Part shown: positions 6,634-16,221 of the stretch, piece after piece
Layout of the letters: every line of letters starts with the position of its first letter
How positions within the stretch are numbered: position 1 is the first letter of the stretch
Source of the DNA: Ruegeria sp. AD91A
GTDB lineage: Bacteria > Pseudomonadota > Alphaproteobacteria > Rhodobacterales > Rhodobacteraceae
Direction: 5' to 3'
Length of the DNA: 64,000 nucleotides
Assembly (NCBI RefSeq): GCF_003443535.1
Contig: NZ_CP031946.1
Span: 2,418,001-2,482,000, forward strand
Made by a program: the position numbers and the translations under genes
Notes under the pieces: model-generated
What the model was told of the DNA's origin: nothing
Databases searched by the model: none
Seen by the model: the letters and a program-made list of their open reading frames with translations, nothing else

Positions 6634-8601
6634 ATGACGCAGACGCAGAAAGATCGCCCCTGGCTCATCCGAACCTATGCTGGTCATTCCACGGCCAAAG
6701 CCTCGAACGCGCTCTATCGGGGAAACCTTGCGAAAGGCCAAACCGGTCTCTCCGTTGCCTTCGATCTGCCGACACAAACAGGCTATGACAGCGACCACAC
6801 TTTGGCGCGCGGTGAAGTCGGCAAGGTGGGTGTACCAGTCTGCCATCTGGGTGACATGCGAGTTCTGTTCGACCAGATACCCTTGGAACAGATGAACACC
6901 TCAATGACCATCAATGCCACTGCCCCATGGCTTTTGGCGCTGTATATCGCCGTCGCGGAAGAGCAAGGCGCGGATGTGTCGAAACTGCAGGGCACAGTTC
7001 AAAACGACCTCATAAAGGAATACCTGAGCCGCGGCACTTATGTTTGCCCGCCAAAGCCGTCACTTAAGATGATCGCGGACGTGGCCGAGTATTGCTACAC
7101 CAATGCTCCGAAATGGAACCCGATGAACGTGTGCTCGTATCACCTGCAAGAGGCGGGTGCGACGCCAGAGCAGGAACTGGCCTATGCGCTGGCCACGGCC
7201 ATCGCCGTTCTGGACGAATTGCGCCCACGAGTACCTGCCGAGGATTTCCCCGCACTCTGCGGCCGCATTTCCTTTTTTGTGAATGCTGGTATCCGCTTTG
7301 TCACCGAAATGTGCAAAATGCGCGCGTTCGTTGATCTTTGGGATGAAATACTGCAACAGCGTTATGGCGTAGAGAATCCGAAATTCCGTCGATTCCGCTA
7401 TGGCGTGCAGGTGAACTCTCTGGGGCTGACCGAGCAACAGCCTGAAAACAACGTCTACCGCATCCTGATCGAGATGTTGGCCGTAACCCTTTCGAAGAAT
7501 GCACGCGCCCGTGCGGTGCAGTTGCCCGCCTGGAACGAGGCGCTTGGCCTGCCGCGCCCATGGGACCAGCAGTGGTCGATGCGGATGCAGCAGATTCTGG
7601 CCTATGAGACCGACCTACTGGAATACGATGACCTGTTCGATGGCAACCCCGCTGTCGATGCCAAGGTGCAAGAGCTGAAAGAAGGCGCGCGGGCCGAATT
7701 GGCCAACCTGGATTCGATGGGCGGTGCGGTCGCTTCGATCGAATACATGAAGTCCCGACTGGTGGATTCCAACGCTGAACGCCTGAACCGGATCGAGCGC
7801 AACGAAACCGTTGTTGTCGGTGTGAACAAATGGATCGAAGGCGAGGCATCGCCCCTGCAAACCGAAGACGGTGGCATCATGGTTGTTGATCCTGCTGTGG
7901 AACAAGAACAGATCGACCGCCTGAATACGTGGCGCACAGAGCGGGACGAAGCGGCCGTAGCGGCCACCCTGGCTGCGCTGCGCGAAGCAGCACGGACCGG
8001 GGCAAACATCATGGAACCCTCCATCGCCGCCGCAAAGGCAGGCGTGACAACGGGCGAATGGGCCGAAGAGATGCGAAAGGTATACGGAACCTATCGCGGC
8101 CCAACCGGCGTTTCGGGGTCCGTTTCGAACAAGACCGAAGGGCTGGACGACCTGCGTGCCGCCGTTGATGCCGTCAGCGACAAGCTGGGCCGCCGCCTGA
8201 AGTTTCTGGTAGGCAAACCCGGACTGGACGGCCATTCCAACGGTGCCGAACAGATCGCCTTCCGTGCCCGCGATTGCGGTATGGACATCAGCTATGAAGG
8301 CATTCGCCTGACACCCGAAGAAATCGTTGCGGCCGCCCGCGAAGATGACGCGCATGTCATTGGATTGTCGATCCTGTCCGGTAGCCACCTGCCGCTGGTC
8401 AAAGACGTCATGGAACGTCTACGACAGGCGGAGTTGTCTCATATCCCAGTCGTAGTTGGTGGCATTATTCCGGACGAAGATGCCGAAAAACTGAAAACCA
8501 TGGGTGTTGCCAAGGTCTACACCCCGAAAAACTTCGAACTCAATTCGATAATGGGCGATATTGTTACTCTGGTAGATCCTAAGAACCTCGCAGCAGAGTA
8601 A
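6634..8601 (+). CDS. ecm: Ethylmalonyl-CoA mutase (coenzyme B12-dependent)
   Basis: A 655-residue acyl-CoA mutase converting (2R)-ethylmalonyl-CoA to (2S)-methylsuccinyl-CoA. The N-terminal TIM-barrel substrate domain (about 1-500) is followed by a C-terminal cobalamin domain with DGHSNG at 532-537 (DxHxxG; H534 is the lower Co ligand), an S-x-L segment SIL (in GLSILSGSH) and the GG turn in VVVGGIIP. Length and the MTQTQKDRPWLIRTYAGHS start fit Ecm and not methylmalonyl-CoA mutase, which is longer. A GCGAGG SD precedes the ATG by about 8 nt. The frame is open far upstream, but that region is antisense to the acyltransferase gene and non-coding. In R. sphaeroides ecm is likewise beside ccr. 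Confidence 0.95.
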   Translation: MTQTQKDRPWLIRTYAGHSTAKASNALYRGNLAKGQTGLSVAFDLPTQTGYDSDHTLARGEVGKVGVPVCHLGDMRVLFDQIPLEQMNTSMTINATAPWLLALYIAVAEEQGADVSKLQGTVQNDLIKEYLSRGTYVCPPKPSLKMIADVAEYCYTNAPKWNPMNVCSYHLQEAGATPEQELAYALATAIAVLDELRPRVPAEDFPALCGRISFFVNAGIRFVTEMCKMRAFVDLWDEILQQRYGVENPKFRRFRYGVQVNSLGLTEQQPENNVYRILIEMLAVTLSKNARARAVQLPAWNEALGLPRPWDQQWSMRMQQILAYETDLLEYDDLFDGNPAVDAKVQELKEGARAELANLDSMGGAVASIEYMKSRLVDSNAERLNRIERNETVVVGVNKWIEGEASPLQTEDGGIMVVDPAVEQEQIDRLNTWRTERDEAAVAATLAALREAARTGANIMEPSIAAAKAGVTTGEWAEEMRKVYGTYRGPTGVSGSVSNKTEGLDDLRAAVDAVSDKLGRRLKFLVGKPGLDGHSNGAEQIAFRARDCGMDISYEGIRLTPEEIVAAAREDDAHVIGLSILSGSHLPLVKDVMERLRQAELSHIPVVVGGIIPDEDAEKLKTMGVAKVYTPKNFELNSIMGDIVTLVDPKNLAAE

Positions 8602-8672
8602 TTAAGGTTAAAGGCACTTTTTCTCCTGTTTCAGTCCCTGAAATATTCGGGATGGAATAAGCTGATTTTTGG

Positions 8673-8704
8673 AATTACGGTGCGCGCTCATGTGCACCGT
8701 AATT
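8673..8704 (+). promoter_or_regulatory. Perfect 11-bp inverted repeat between ecm and the H-NS-like gene
   Basis: AATTACGGTGC (8673-8683) and GCACCGTAATT (8694-8704) flank a 10-nt loop; the repeat ends 21 bp before the start codon of the next gene. There is no T-run, so it may be a leader hairpin, an operator or a weak ecm terminator. Confidence 0.45.
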
Positions 8705-8725
8705 ATTATCTAGTGGAGAAGACTG

Positions 8726-9043
8726 ATGGGGATCAATCTTGAGCAAATGTCACGTAAAGACCTTTTGGCTTTGCGTGATGACGTTGAAAAAGCTTTGATA
8801 AAGGCAGAAAAGCGCGAACGTCAGGAAGCATTGAAAGCCGCAGAAAAGGCCGCGGCAGAATTTGGCTTCTCTTTGTCTGAACTGTCCGGAGAAGCACCGC
8901 GCAGTTTAAAGCCAACAAAAACAAAGGCAAAATACCGCAATCCGGAAAACCCCGATCAAACCTGGACCGGCCGCGGCCGCAAACCTCAATGGGTGCATGA
9001 CGCGCTGACGGCAGGAGCAGATATTTCGGAATTGGAAATTTAA
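8726..9043 (+). CDS. H-NS-family nucleoid-associated protein
   Basis: A 105-residue H-NS histone-like protein. The N-terminal half (about 5-50) is a charged coiled coil for oligomerisation. The C-terminal segment YRNPENPDQTWTGRGRKPQWV (71-91, split here as YRNPENPDQTWTG and RGRKPQWV) is the family's AT-rich DNA-binding loop, with the Q/RGR core. Such proteins in Rhodobacteraceae (HvrA, Spb) modulate photosynthesis or stress genes; the target here is unknown. SD GTGGAG is about 6 nt upstream. deoD follows after 18 bp and is probably co-transcribed. Confidence 0.9.
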   Translation: MGINLEQMSRKDLLALRDDVEKALIKAEKRERQEALKAAEKAAAEFGFSLSELSGEAPRSLKPTKTKAKYRNPENPDQTWTGRGRKPQWVHDALTAGADISELEI

Positions 9044-9061
9044 TCTGAGTGTTTTGGAAAA

Positions 9062-9772
9062 ATGACAATTCATATTGGCGCCGAAAAAGGCGAAATAGCT
9101 GAAACCGTTCTTTTGCCTGGTGATCCGTACCGGGCAAAATGGGCAGCCGAGACGTTTTTGGTCGATGTTAAACAGGTCAATAACGTTCGAGGAATGCTTG
9201 GCTTTACAGGAAACTGGAAGGGAAATCCCGTAACAATACAGGGAAGTGGCATGGGAATGCCGTCTCTTTCAATTTACGTGAACGAGTTGATCCGCGATTA
9301 CGATGCAAAAACCCTGATCCGCATTGGCTCGTGCGGGGGGATGCAGGACAGCGTCAAAATTCGTGACGTTATTCTGGCCATGACATCAACCACGCTGAGC
9401 ACACCGTCGCGCGGCATCATGAAAGAGCTCAACTTTGCGCCCTGCGCCGATTGGGAGCTGCTGCAAGCTGCCGCCACAGCGGCTGCCGCCAAAGGAACGC
9501 CAACCCATGTTGGTGGAATTTACTCGTCAGATGTCTTTTATGACGAGCGTCCGGATCTCAACGAACAAATGGTGCGTCACGGCATTCTGGGGGTCGAGAT
9601 GGAAGCAGCCGAACTGTATATTCTGGCCGCGCGTCATAAGTGCAGGGCGTTGGCTGTACTTACGATTTCGGATCACTTGTTGACCGGAGAGGCTCTGCCA
9701 TCCTCAGAACGTGAAAGCAGCTTTGGCGATATGGTCGAGATCGCACTTCAGGCCGCATTCCCGAACAGCTGA
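9062..9772 (+). CDS. deoD: Purine-nucleoside phosphorylase, DeoD type
   Basis: A 236-residue hexameric phosphorylase that cleaves purine (deoxy)ribonucleosides with phosphate to the free base and (deoxy)ribose-1-phosphate in purine salvage. The active-site residues fall on the same numbers as in the E. coli enzyme: H4, G20, R24, R43, R87, S90, M180-E181 and D204 (in [10 protein letters not shown]). It follows the H-NS-like gene closely. A 9-bp hairpin lies beyond its stop, facing the convergent DUF1989 gene. Confidence 0.96.
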   Translation: MTIHIGAEKGEIAETVLLPGDPYRAKWAAETFLVDVKQVNNVRGMLGFTGNWKGNPVTIQGSGMGMPSLSIYVNELIRDYDAKTLIRIGSCGGMQDSVKIRDVILAMTSTTLSTPSRGIMKELNFAPCADWELLQAAATAAAAKGTPTHVGGIYSSDVFYDERPDLNEQMVRHGILGVEMEAAELYILAARHKCRALAVLTISDHLLTGEALPSSERESSFGDMVEIALQAAFPNS

Positions 9773-9778
9773 CAAAGC

Positions 9779-9803
9779 GCAGGTACCGAATATTGGTGCC
9801 TGC
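9779..9803. terminator. Hairpin between convergent deoD and the DUF1989 gene
   Basis: GCAGGTACC (9779-9787) pairs with GGTGCCTGC (9795-9803) with one G-T pair and a 7-nt loop. It lies in the short convergent gap, so it is likely a shared terminator although no T-run is visible. Confidence 0.5.
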
Positions 9804-9808
9804 CGATC

Positions 9809-10672
9809 CTAACGCCCGTGCGAGCGATCATAACCGTTGCTCGCGGGGCTTCCCCACCCCTCCAAATCGCCTCTAGCCGGCGCAAAAACCTCGACCAGCA
9901 AGGGGTAGCACGCAGCTGTGTCCGAGGAATGCTCGGATGAACAATCCCCACCCGGACAGGCGCTGAGATTGCCCAGCAGATCAATCTCGGCAAAGAACTC
10001 CAGAAAATCTCCGGGACGTACGGGTGAGGCTTTCATGAAGTACTGACCAGTGTCGCGGGTGAAACCAGTGCACATGAAGACATTCAGAACGTCGTGCACC
10101 GCAGGCTCGGCTTCGATCAGCGGAATATTGAAGTGATCCGCAAGCGCGCGGGTCAGGTTGGAGTGGCAGCAATGGTGGTATTGCGTGCCGGACAAAAGGT
10201 TGCCCGTGTACGGATCGCATCGCGTGCCGATGACGTCATGAACCGACCCCCCATAGGTATCGATCCCGTACCACTCCAGCGTATCCGCAATAATCGTGGC
10301 CATCGGGCGCAGATGAGGGAAACTGGACCACATCCGCTCTCCGGTGGTCAGATGCGTGCCATGCAGCGCTCGGGTTTTTCCGGAATAGAAGCGTTCCGAC
10401 AAGTCGTTTAGGTTCCAGACGTTCAGATCGCCAACCTGCGGCCCTTCGACGGAAGTGATGCGAAAGAAATGGCCGGCAGGCACTTCAAAACAACGCGCAT
10501 CACGTGGCGGCACCAGCACTTCGCCCGTTTTGCTTGCACGTTCGCGAAGGGACCTCATCCAGCGCACATCGGGTCGCGGCAATGCCTCGTTCGGGTAACA
10601 GATGACAGGGGCCACCGCGCGACGGGATTCGGCATCTTCGGGAGGATGGATAGTGTTTTCTGAAACGGTCAT
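9809..10672 (-). CDS. DUF1989 family protein (urea carboxylase-associated type)
   Basis: 287 residues. The core contains EVPAGHFFRITSVEGPQVGDLNVWNLND, the metal-site-like YHHCCHSNLTRAL motif and an NVFMCTGF segment, typical of the DUF1989 family often annotated as urea carboxylase- or aminomethyltransferase-associated. The His/Cys cluster may bind a metal. No urea carboxylase or urease gene is nearby, so the function remains open. The SD is weak, and the 40 N-terminal residues before the conserved part may be partly non-native. Confidence 0.8.
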   Translation of the reverse strand: MTVSENTIHPPEDAESRRAVAPVICYPNEALPRPDVRWMRSLRERASKTGEVLVPPRDARCFEVPAGHFFRITSVEGPQVGDLNVWNLNDLSERFYSGKTRALHGTHLTTGERMWSSFPHLRPMATIIADTLEWYGIDTYGGSVHDVIGTRCDPYTGNLLSGTQYHHCCHSNLTRALADHFNIPLIEAEPAVHDVLNVFMCTGFTRDTGQYFMKASPVRPGDFLEFFAEIDLLGNLSACPGGDCSSEHSSDTAACYPLLVEVFAPARGDLEGWGSPASNGYDRSHGR

Positions 10673-10718
10673 GCCGGGCAGAGTGGCGCATTATTCAGCC
10701 CGCGAAAAGCACAATCTT

Positions 10719-10913
10719 TCAGGGATCACGCGCCCTCAAACACCGCAAAGGTTGGTCCAGTGCAGTGATTTCGGCACCGCAGAAGCTGCACCGCCAGATG
10801 CCGTGTCTCTTGTCCTGCCGCCACCTACACTCACGTGTCAGCACGGAATGGCGCGAGCGCCAGAGGAAATAGGCAAACACGCCGGCCACCAGAAGAAGCA
10901 GAAGAACAGGCAT
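10719..10913 (-). CDS. Small membrane protein with C-terminal zinc-ribbon-like Cys motif
   Basis: 64 residues: a hydrophobic N-terminal helix (residues 2-18), then a basic linker and WRCSFCGAEI with a later Cys (CLRARD). The CxxC and the Arg/Trp-rich segment resemble small membrane-anchored zinc ribbons that I recall from Rhodobacterales. Two Cys in the knuckle and one distal Cys may suffice for a metal site in a dimer. GAGGG directly precedes the ATG. No function is known. Confidence 0.6.
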   Translation of the reverse strand: MPVLLLLLVAGVFAYFLWRSRHSVLTRECRWRQDKRHGIWRCSFCGAEITALDQPLRCLRARDP

Positions 10914-10962
10914 CCCTCTGCTTTGCCGATAAACCGTCAGTTTTCAAGTCTTGCCGCCCGTA

Positions 10963-11103
10963 TCAGGCTGCGTTTGCGTATTCGAACAGCTCTGGTTCCT
11001 TGTCAGCCTTGGCAGGTTCGGGCGTGTAATAGGCCCATGCCTGTTCAAGCAGGTCCAGCGCTTCTTGGGCGTCGGTTTTCTGTTTGAATGTGTCTTTGCT
11101 CAT
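10963..11103 (-). CDS. 46-residue acidic small protein beside sdhB
   Basis: The reading frame starts MSKDTFKQKTDAQEALDLLE and ends EPELFEYANAA. It is soluble and acidic with an aromatic centre (AWAYYTPEP) and no membrane segment. An in-frame stop lies shortly upstream, so the ATG at 11101-11103 is the only plausible start; an AGGATC SD-like stretch lies 7-12 nt before it. It follows the sdhB terminator. Its non-random composition and my recollection of similar roseobacter peptides support a real gene; function is unknown. A second short frame with a stronger SD overlaps its start. Confidence 0.65.
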   Translation of the reverse strand: MSKDTFKQKTDAQEALDLLEQAWAYYTPEPAKADKEPELFEYANAA

Positions 11104-11142
11104 TGGAGTGATCCTGATTAAAGCTCATCACTCCTCCCTGCC

Positions 11143-11178
11143 CAAAAAAATATAGCAATGCAGCCGGGGCTGCATCGC
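11143..11178 (-). terminator. Intrinsic terminator of the sdh operon
   Basis: On the minus strand ATGCAGCC and GGCTGCAT form an 8-bp stem (11158-11175), followed by GCTATA and a run of seven T (11144-11150). It lies 48 bp beyond the sdhB stop. Confidence 0.85.
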
Positions 11179-11225
11179 CTAATTTTGCAAGATGGACATG
11201 CGAAAATCGCAAATCGCGCCCGTGA

Positions 11226-12005
11226 TTAAACCGCGCGCTCAACCATCATCTTCTTAATCTCGGCAATCGCCTTGGCCGGGTTCAGACCTTTCGGACAGGT
11301 CTTGGCGCAGTTCATGATTGTGTGACAGCGGTAGAGCTTGAACGGATCTTCCAGCTCATCCAGACGTTCACCCGTCGCCTCATCCCGGCTGTCGATGATC
11401 CAGCGATAGGCGTGCAGCAAGGCCGCGGGGCCAAGGTAGCGATCGCCGTTCCACCAGTAGCTGGGGCATGAAGTCGAGCAGCTGGCGCACATCACACATT
11501 CATAAAGACCGTCCAGCTTCTTGCGGTCTTCGATGGACTGCTTCCATTCCTTCGCAGGGCGATTGGTCTTGGTTTCCAGCCATGGCATGATGGACGCATG
11601 CTGGGCATAGAAATGGGTCAGATCAGGGATCAGGTCCTTGACCACCGGCATGTGCGGCAACGGGTAGATTTTCACGTCGCCCTTGATCTCATCCATGCCA
11701 TAGATACAGGCCAGCGTGTTGATCCCATCGATATTCATCGCGCAGGATCCACAGATGCCTTCGCGGCAAGACCGGCGGAACGTCAAGGTCGGATCAATCT
11801 CGTTTTTGATCTTGATCAGCGCGTCCAGAACCATCGGACCGCACGTATCCATATCAACGAAATACGTATCGACACGCGGGTTCTGCCCGTCATCGGGGTT
11901 CCAACGATAGATCTGGAACTTGCGCACGTTCGTGGCGCCGTCCGGCTTTGGCCAGGTCTTGCCGGTGATAATCCGGGAATTCTTGGGCAGGGTCAGTTGA
12001 ACCAT
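11226..12005 (-). CDS. sdhB: Succinate dehydrogenase iron-sulfur subunit
   Basis: 259 residues; subunit B of respiratory complex II, passing electrons from FAD in SdhA to ubiquinone. Cysteines for the [2Fe-2S] cluster are C80, C85, C88 and C100. The ferredoxin-like C-terminal half carries C170-x2-C173-x2-C176-x3-C180 and C227, C233, C237 for the [4Fe-4S] and [3Fe-4S] clusters. It is the last gene of the sdhCDA operon but is separated from sdhA by a methyltransferase and a sulfotransferase gene. A strong terminator follows. Confidence 0.97.
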   Translation of the reverse strand: MVQLTLPKNSRIITGKTWPKPDGATNVRKFQIYRWNPDDGQNPRVDTYFVDMDTCGPMVLDALIKIKNEIDPTLTFRRSCREGICGSCAMNIDGINTLACIYGMDEIKGDVKIYPLPHMPVVKDLIPDLTHFYAQHASIMPWLETKTNRPAKEWKQSIEDRKKLDGLYECVMCASCSTSCPSYWWNGDRYLGPAALLHAYRWIIDSRDEATGERLDELEDPFKLYRCHTIMNCAKTCPKGLNPAKAIAEIKKMMVERAV

Positions 12006-12036
12006 GTCAATTCTCCATTCAGCACAAGGCCGCCTT

Positions 12037-12663
12037 TCAGCCTGTCCGGGCGCGGTCAGACGCCCCTCGGTTATAATGCCCCCAATGGGCGATGTTCACG
12101 TCGAAATCCGGAGAGAGCAAGTCCGCAAGGTTTTGCGGATCGTCCTGATCGATATCAAAACGCAGAAAGCGTGGGTTGTCGTCGAAGAAAGCTTCGACCT
12201 CGGAATGGTGCACATCGTACATATGTGCCCAACCCCGTTTCACCTCATCGGCCGTTTGGCCATTGGCCTTGCAGCATCGCTCAAGGTACCTACCGCCGGA
12301 ATGATTGGCACGGGATGCGATCCAGTCATCGCGATTGCGTGTGTTCAGCAAGAAAAAGGCGTCCGGGTAAGCCGCGTGCAGCTCTCGAAAGAACCTGGCG
12401 CCGTCCAGCATGAAACGCGAATTGACAAAGGCGATATCGGTGAAGGCCCGGATTGCCCCGAACCCATCCAGTGGCCTGCGGCCCATGGCAATGTTTGTAA
12501 CCATTCGAAGGGCAAGGTTTTTTCCCTGATCATCTTCCCAATGCACCGAAGGGATCCCACTGTTCTGAAACAGCTTGTGAAACGAGGTCGTCGCACATCG
12601 GTTCAAGCCGATCAGGATTATCTTGGGATCGCTTTGCCCGGATTGGAGCTTCTCGACTGTCAT
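12037..12663 (-). CDS. Small P-loop sulfotransferase-family protein
   Basis: 208 residues with [18 protein letters not shown] at 15-32, the 5'-phosphosulfate loop of PAPS-dependent sulfotransferases (GLNRCATTS at 19-27). A second segment, [13 protein letters not shown], resembles the 3'-phosphate-binding region. Such enzymes sulfate glycans, lipids or small molecules; the acceptor is unknown. The start is the ATG at 12661-12663; a TTG 15 nt upstream is less likely. The gene sits between the SAM methyltransferase gene and sdhB, inside the sdh operon, which suggests insertion of a glycan- or metabolite-modifying pair. Confidence 0.8.
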   Translation of the reverse strand: MTVEKLQSGQSDPKIILIGLNRCATTSFHKLFQNSGIPSVHWEDDQGKNLALRMVTNIAMGRRPLDGFGAIRAFTDIAFVNSRFMLDGARFFRELHAAYPDAFFLLNTRNRDDWIASRANHSGGRYLERCCKANGQTADEVKRGWAHMYDVHHSEVEAFFDDNPRFLRFDIDQDDPQNLADLLSPDFDVNIAHWGHYNRGASDRARTG

Positions 12664-12810
12664 TGAGAGCACCAGCAAAACATACGCCGCCGTCCGCCTG
12701 GGGTCTCAGCACTACATGCGCTTTTTTGAACGTCCTTCCGGCATTTGAAAGGACCAAAAGCGGTAGGCTTGGCTTCCCGGGTCGATATGGTGCTTGTGCC
12801 AGTCACTCGT

Positions 12811-13410
12811 TCATCTCCGCTCGAACACTTTGAACGCGGCAAAGCTGTTCTTTGAGGCATGAGCATGCCCTTTGACGGCAAACGGGTTTTCTTCTTCACA
12901 ATAGAGTTGCCAGCCGGGCATGAAGTCTTCAATCCAGGCGGAATACGGGCGATGGCGAACATGTTGATTGGAAGGGTTCTGGTCAAAATCCGACGAATAG
13001 ATACAGACAAAACGCTTTGCCAGTCCGAACAGCCGCCGCATGTAGTTTTCGAAAACCCTGTCTTCTGTCAGATGATAAATTACATCCAGCGAAAGAGATA
13101 CGTCATGCGGCTCAACCTCAGAATCAGCGTTTTTGAACACCCAATTGGACCGGGATCGAAAAACTTCATTGCAGCGCCGAACGCAAAGGTCAGAGACATC
13201 CAAACCGGTATATTTCGGGATATCAAACAATTGCGCCTGATTCCCGTCGCCCGACCCCAATTCCACAACCGATTCCAGGCCTTCCATCTCGACCATCATG
13301 TTGATGAAATTCGCTTTGTAGACAGCAAGACGCCCGTAAGACCCCGCACCCGAGGTCTTGCCGCGCTCATATCGGCGTTGCCAATAATCAGTCGAAGAAA
13401 ACTCAGCCAT
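12811..13410 (-). CDS. SAM-dependent methyltransferase
   Basis: 199 residues, class I Rossmann-fold methyltransferase. SAM motif I VVELGSGDGN is at 48-57, an acidic ribose contact follows in GLDVSD, and the post-motif SLDVIYHLTED is present. The sequence resembles small-molecule or sugar methyltransferases more than RNA enzymes, but the substrate is unknown. It begins 24 bp after the sdhA stop and precedes the sulfotransferase gene by 147 bp of apparently non-coding DNA, so it is likely co-transcribed with sdh. Confidence 0.8.
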   Translation of the reverse strand: MAEFSSTDYWQRRYERGKTSGAGSYGRLAVYKANFINMMVEMEGLESVVELGSGDGNQAQLFDIPKYTGLDVSDLCVRRCNEVFRSRSNWVFKNADSEVEPHDVSLSLDVIYHLTEDRVFENYMRRLFGLAKRFVCIYSSDFDQNPSNQHVRHRPYSAWIEDFMPGWQLYCEEENPFAVKGHAHASKNSFAAFKVFERR

Positions 13411-13434
13411 CTCGCCCCTATTCCTGACCAGCCC

Positions 13435-15240
13435 TTAGAACGTCCGCGCCTTTGGCGCGATTTTCTGCAGGCTGATACCGCCTTGGTCTTCGGTCGTCAG
13501 TGGATCAACGATAACCGGACGGTAGCCGAGCTCAACCTTGTTGCCCTCAACCCGGCTGACCGTATGAACGCGCCAGTTTTCGTCATCACGCTCGCTGAAG
13601 TCCTCATGCGCATGGGCCCCTCGGGATTCCTTGCGGGCCTCGGCGCCGACGATGGTGGCAAGCGCGTTTGGCATCAGGTTGGCCAGTTCAAGGGTTTCCA
13701 TCAGATCGCTGTTCCAGACCAATGAACGGTCTGTGACTTTCAGGTCGTCCATCTTTGCGGCAATCGCTGTCATCTTCTCGACGCCTTCGGCCATGGTCTT
13801 GGCGGTTCGGAACACGGCCGCGTCCGCCTGCATGGTCTTTTGCATCTCAAGCCGCAGATCAGCGGTTGGGATTGAACCACTGGCGTTACGCACCGCATCA
13901 AAACGGTCAAACGCCTTGTCTACCGACGCCTGGTTCAGAACCGGGTTCGCGGATTCGGCGTCGACAACCTTGCCAGCCCGGATCGCTGCCGCCCGGCCAA
14001 AGACCACAAGGTCAATCAACGAGTTCGACCCCAGTCGGTTCGCCCCGTGGACCGAGGCACAGCCGGCTTCGCCAACGGCCATCAATCCAGGAACAATCGC
14101 CGTTGGGTCATCGGTGGTCGGGTTCAGAACCTCACCCCAATAGTTCGTGGGGATACCGCCCATGTTGTAATGCACGGTGGGCAGAACCGGTATCGGTTCC
14201 TTGGTAACATCCACACCCGCAAAAATCTTGGCGCTTTCCGAGATGCCAGGCAGGCGTTCCGCCAGAGCCTCGGCAGGCAAGTGGCTGAGGTTCAGGTGAA
14301 TGTGATCCCCTTCGGCCCCTACGCCCCGTCCCTCGCGGATTTCCAAGGTCATCGAGCGCGAAACGTAGTCGCGCGGTGCGAGATCCTTGTACTGGGGCGC
14401 ATAGCGCTCCATGAACCGTTCACCTTCCGAGTTTGTCAGGTAACCGCCTTCGCCGCGCGCACCTTCGGTGATCAGGCAGCCTGACCCGTAGATGCCGGTT
14501 GGGTGGAACTGAACGAACTCCATATCCTGCAAGGCCAGCCCTGCTCGGGCCACCATGCCACCACCATCGCCGGTGCAGGTGTGGGCCGAGGTCGCGCTGA
14601 AATAGGCACGGCCATAGCCGCCGGTCGCCAGAACCACCATCTTGGCGTTGAAGACATGCATGGTGCCGTCGTCCAGTTTCCAGCAGACGACCCCCTGACA
14701 CTGGCCGTCCTCGGACATGATCAGGTCGATGGCGAAATATTCGATATAGAACTCGGCGTTATTCTTGAGCGACTGCCCGTACAGAGTATGCAAAATCGCG
14801 TGGCCTGTCCGGTCGGCGGCTGCACAAGTGCGCTGTACCGCAGGACCCTCTCCGAATTCAGTGGTGTGCCCACCGAAGGGGCGCTGATAAATCTTGCCCT
14901 CTTCCGTCCGGCTGAACGGAACGCCATAGTGCTCCAGCTCGTAGACTGCCTTGGGTGCCTCCCGCGCGAGATACTCCATCGCGTCGGTATCGCCCAACCA
15001 GTCCGAGCCCTTGACGGTGTCGTACATGTGCCACTGCCAATGGTCGGGGCCCATGTTTGACAGCGACGCGGCAATGCCACCCTGTGCGGCCACGGTATGG
15101 GAACGCGTCGGGAAAACTTTGGTTACGCAAGCCGTGCGCAGACCTTGTTCTGCCATACCCAATGTCGCCCGCAGACCGGCCCCACCGGCGCCGACAACGA
15201 CCACGTCATATTCATGCGTTTCGTATTCGTATGCAGCCAT
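13435..15240 (-). CDS. sdhA: Succinate dehydrogenase flavoprotein subunit
   Basis: 601 residues; oxidises succinate to fumarate with covalently bound FAD. The dinucleotide motif GAGGAGL is at 17-23, and SHTVAAQGG places the FAD-linked histidine at H48. The C-terminal [18 protein letters not shown] segment is the conserved substrate/capping domain signature. It lies 18 bp downstream of sdhD. Confidence 0.98.
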   Translation of the reverse strand: MAAYEYETHEYDVVVVGAGGAGLRATLGMAEQGLRTACVTKVFPTRSHTVAAQGGIAASLSNMGPDHWQWHMYDTVKGSDWLGDTDAMEYLAREAPKAVYELEHYGVPFSRTEEGKIYQRPFGGHTTEFGEGPAVQRTCAAADRTGHAILHTLYGQSLKNNAEFYIEYFAIDLIMSEDGQCQGVVCWKLDDGTMHVFNAKMVVLATGGYGRAYFSATSAHTCTGDGGGMVARAGLALQDMEFVQFHPTGIYGSGCLITEGARGEGGYLTNSEGERFMERYAPQYKDLAPRDYVSRSMTLEIREGRGVGAEGDHIHLNLSHLPAEALAERLPGISESAKIFAGVDVTKEPIPVLPTVHYNMGGIPTNYWGEVLNPTTDDPTAIVPGLMAVGEAGCASVHGANRLGSNSLIDLVVFGRAAAIRAGKVVDAESANPVLNQASVDKAFDRFDAVRNASGSIPTADLRLEMQKTMQADAAVFRTAKTMAEGVEKMTAIAAKMDDLKVTDRSLVWNSDLMETLELANLMPNALATIVGAEARKESRGAHAHEDFSERDDENWRVHTVSRVEGNKVELGYRPVIVDPLTTEDQGGISLQKIAPKARTF

Positions 15241-15258
15241 TTCTTTCAGCTCCGGGAA

Positions 15259-15630
15259 TTAAAGGGCAATGCGCGCGATGGCGAAGATGCCGGCCGCAGC
15301 CGCACCGTAGGACAGGCAGGTGACCAAGATGATCAGGACCTTTTCAAGCGTACCGTGAACATAGTCCTCAAGCATCACCTGCGCACCGTCTGCGAAGTGT
15401 TTGAAGCCAACCGCCAGCGTCAGTGCTGCCACGATGGCTGGGAAAGGCCGCGAGTAATATTCAAGTACCACATCGAACGGCTGGCCCAGAACCGGGCCAA
15501 ACGTGAAGACAAACAATGGCACAAGTATCAGCAGAGCCACCGAGCTGACTTTCATCGCCCAGAAATGGGCTGTGCCTGATTTCGCCGAGCCAAGGCCAGC
15601 GGCGCGCTTACGGTCGGTCAGATAACGCAT
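15259..15630 (-). CDS. sdhD: Succinate dehydrogenase membrane anchor subunit D
   Basis: 123 residues with three predicted membrane helices (about 28-47, 63-83, 97-120). H78 in FKHFADG and D89-Y90 in MLEDYV match the heme and quinone site pattern of SdhD. The ATG at 15628-15630 with GGAGGCC just upstream was preferred over an upstream frame extension. It lies 13 bp after sdhC. Confidence 0.93.
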   Translation of the reverse strand: MRYLTDRKRAAGLGSAKSGTAHFWAMKVSSVALLILVPLFVFTFGPVLGQPFDVVLEYYSRPFPAIVAALTLAVGFKHFADGAQVMLEDYVHGTLEKVLIILVTCLSYGAAAAGIFAIARIAL

Positions 15631-15643
15631 GTCAGGCCTCCAA

Positions 15644-16030
15644 TCACGCGACGATGACAAGGGTCAGAAGGGTCAGAACGACCGATCCGATGACAACCGC
15701 CCAGCCCAGCTTTGTCGCTGTGGGAAGGTCCAGACCAACCGCATTGTCCCAGATCAGGTGCCGAACACCGGCCAGCGTGTGATACCAAAGACCCCAAACA
15801 GACAGTGCCATCACCAGATCCCCAAGCATTGAGGTTATTACGCCGTTTGCCACGGCGAAAGCCTCGGGCGAAGTCGCTGCGGCCAGAAACCACCAGACAA
15901 TCAACAGGGCCGCCAGTAGAAGCGCGTTGCCTGTGATGCGTGTCAGGATGGATGTGATCGACGTCAGCTGCGGACGATAGATCGACAGATGCGGCGAAAG
16001 TGGGCGGTTGCCCCGATTTACATCGGCCAT
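15644..16030 (-). CDS. sdhC: Succinate dehydrogenase cytochrome b556 subunit C
   Basis: 128 residues. The family signature RPLSPHLSIYRP at 9-20 precedes three membrane helices (about 35-52, 65-88, 106-127). H84 in WYHTLAGVRH occupies the heme-ligand position of E. coli SdhC. The start ATG at 16028-16030 follows AAGGAG. It is the first gene of the sdh operon. Upstream are three GTGATCAC palindromes shared with the sucC promoter region. Confidence 0.95.
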   Translation of the reverse strand: MADVNRGNRPLSPHLSIYRPQLTSITSILTRITGNALLLAALLIVWWFLAAATSPEAFAVANGVITSMLGDLVMALSVWGLWYHTLAGVRHLIWDNAVGLDLPTATKLGWAVVIGSVVLTLLTLVIVA

Positions 16031-16143
16031 GGCGGCTCCTTTTCGGTTGGCTACCGAACGTTTTACTGGTTTTTGCGACACTGTCACGTGCTGCGGGTGC
16101 AAAAACCACTAAATTCAGTGCAAATTGACGGATAATTCAGGTA

Positions 16144-16174
16144 TGTGATCACACAAAATATTCTCGTGATCACA
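16144..16174. promoter_or_regulatory. Twin GTGATCAC palindromes upstream of sdhC
   Basis: TGTGATCACA (16144-16153) and CGTGATCACA (16165-16174) have a centre-to-centre distance of 21 bp, two helical turns, and lie about 115-145 bp upstream of the sdhC ATG. The identical pair with the same pitch lies upstream of sucC. It is probably bound cooperatively by a dimeric regulator. Confidence 0.75.
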
Positions 16175-16221
16175 TATTACATTCTGCTTCATCAATGTTA
16201 GCGATTTCAAGGCCAAAGCGA

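Noticed and set aside
12664..12810. Possible small gene between methyltransferase and sulfotransferase
   Set aside because: The only frames are without start/SD or have Cys/Arg-rich random composition; I regard it as non-coding.
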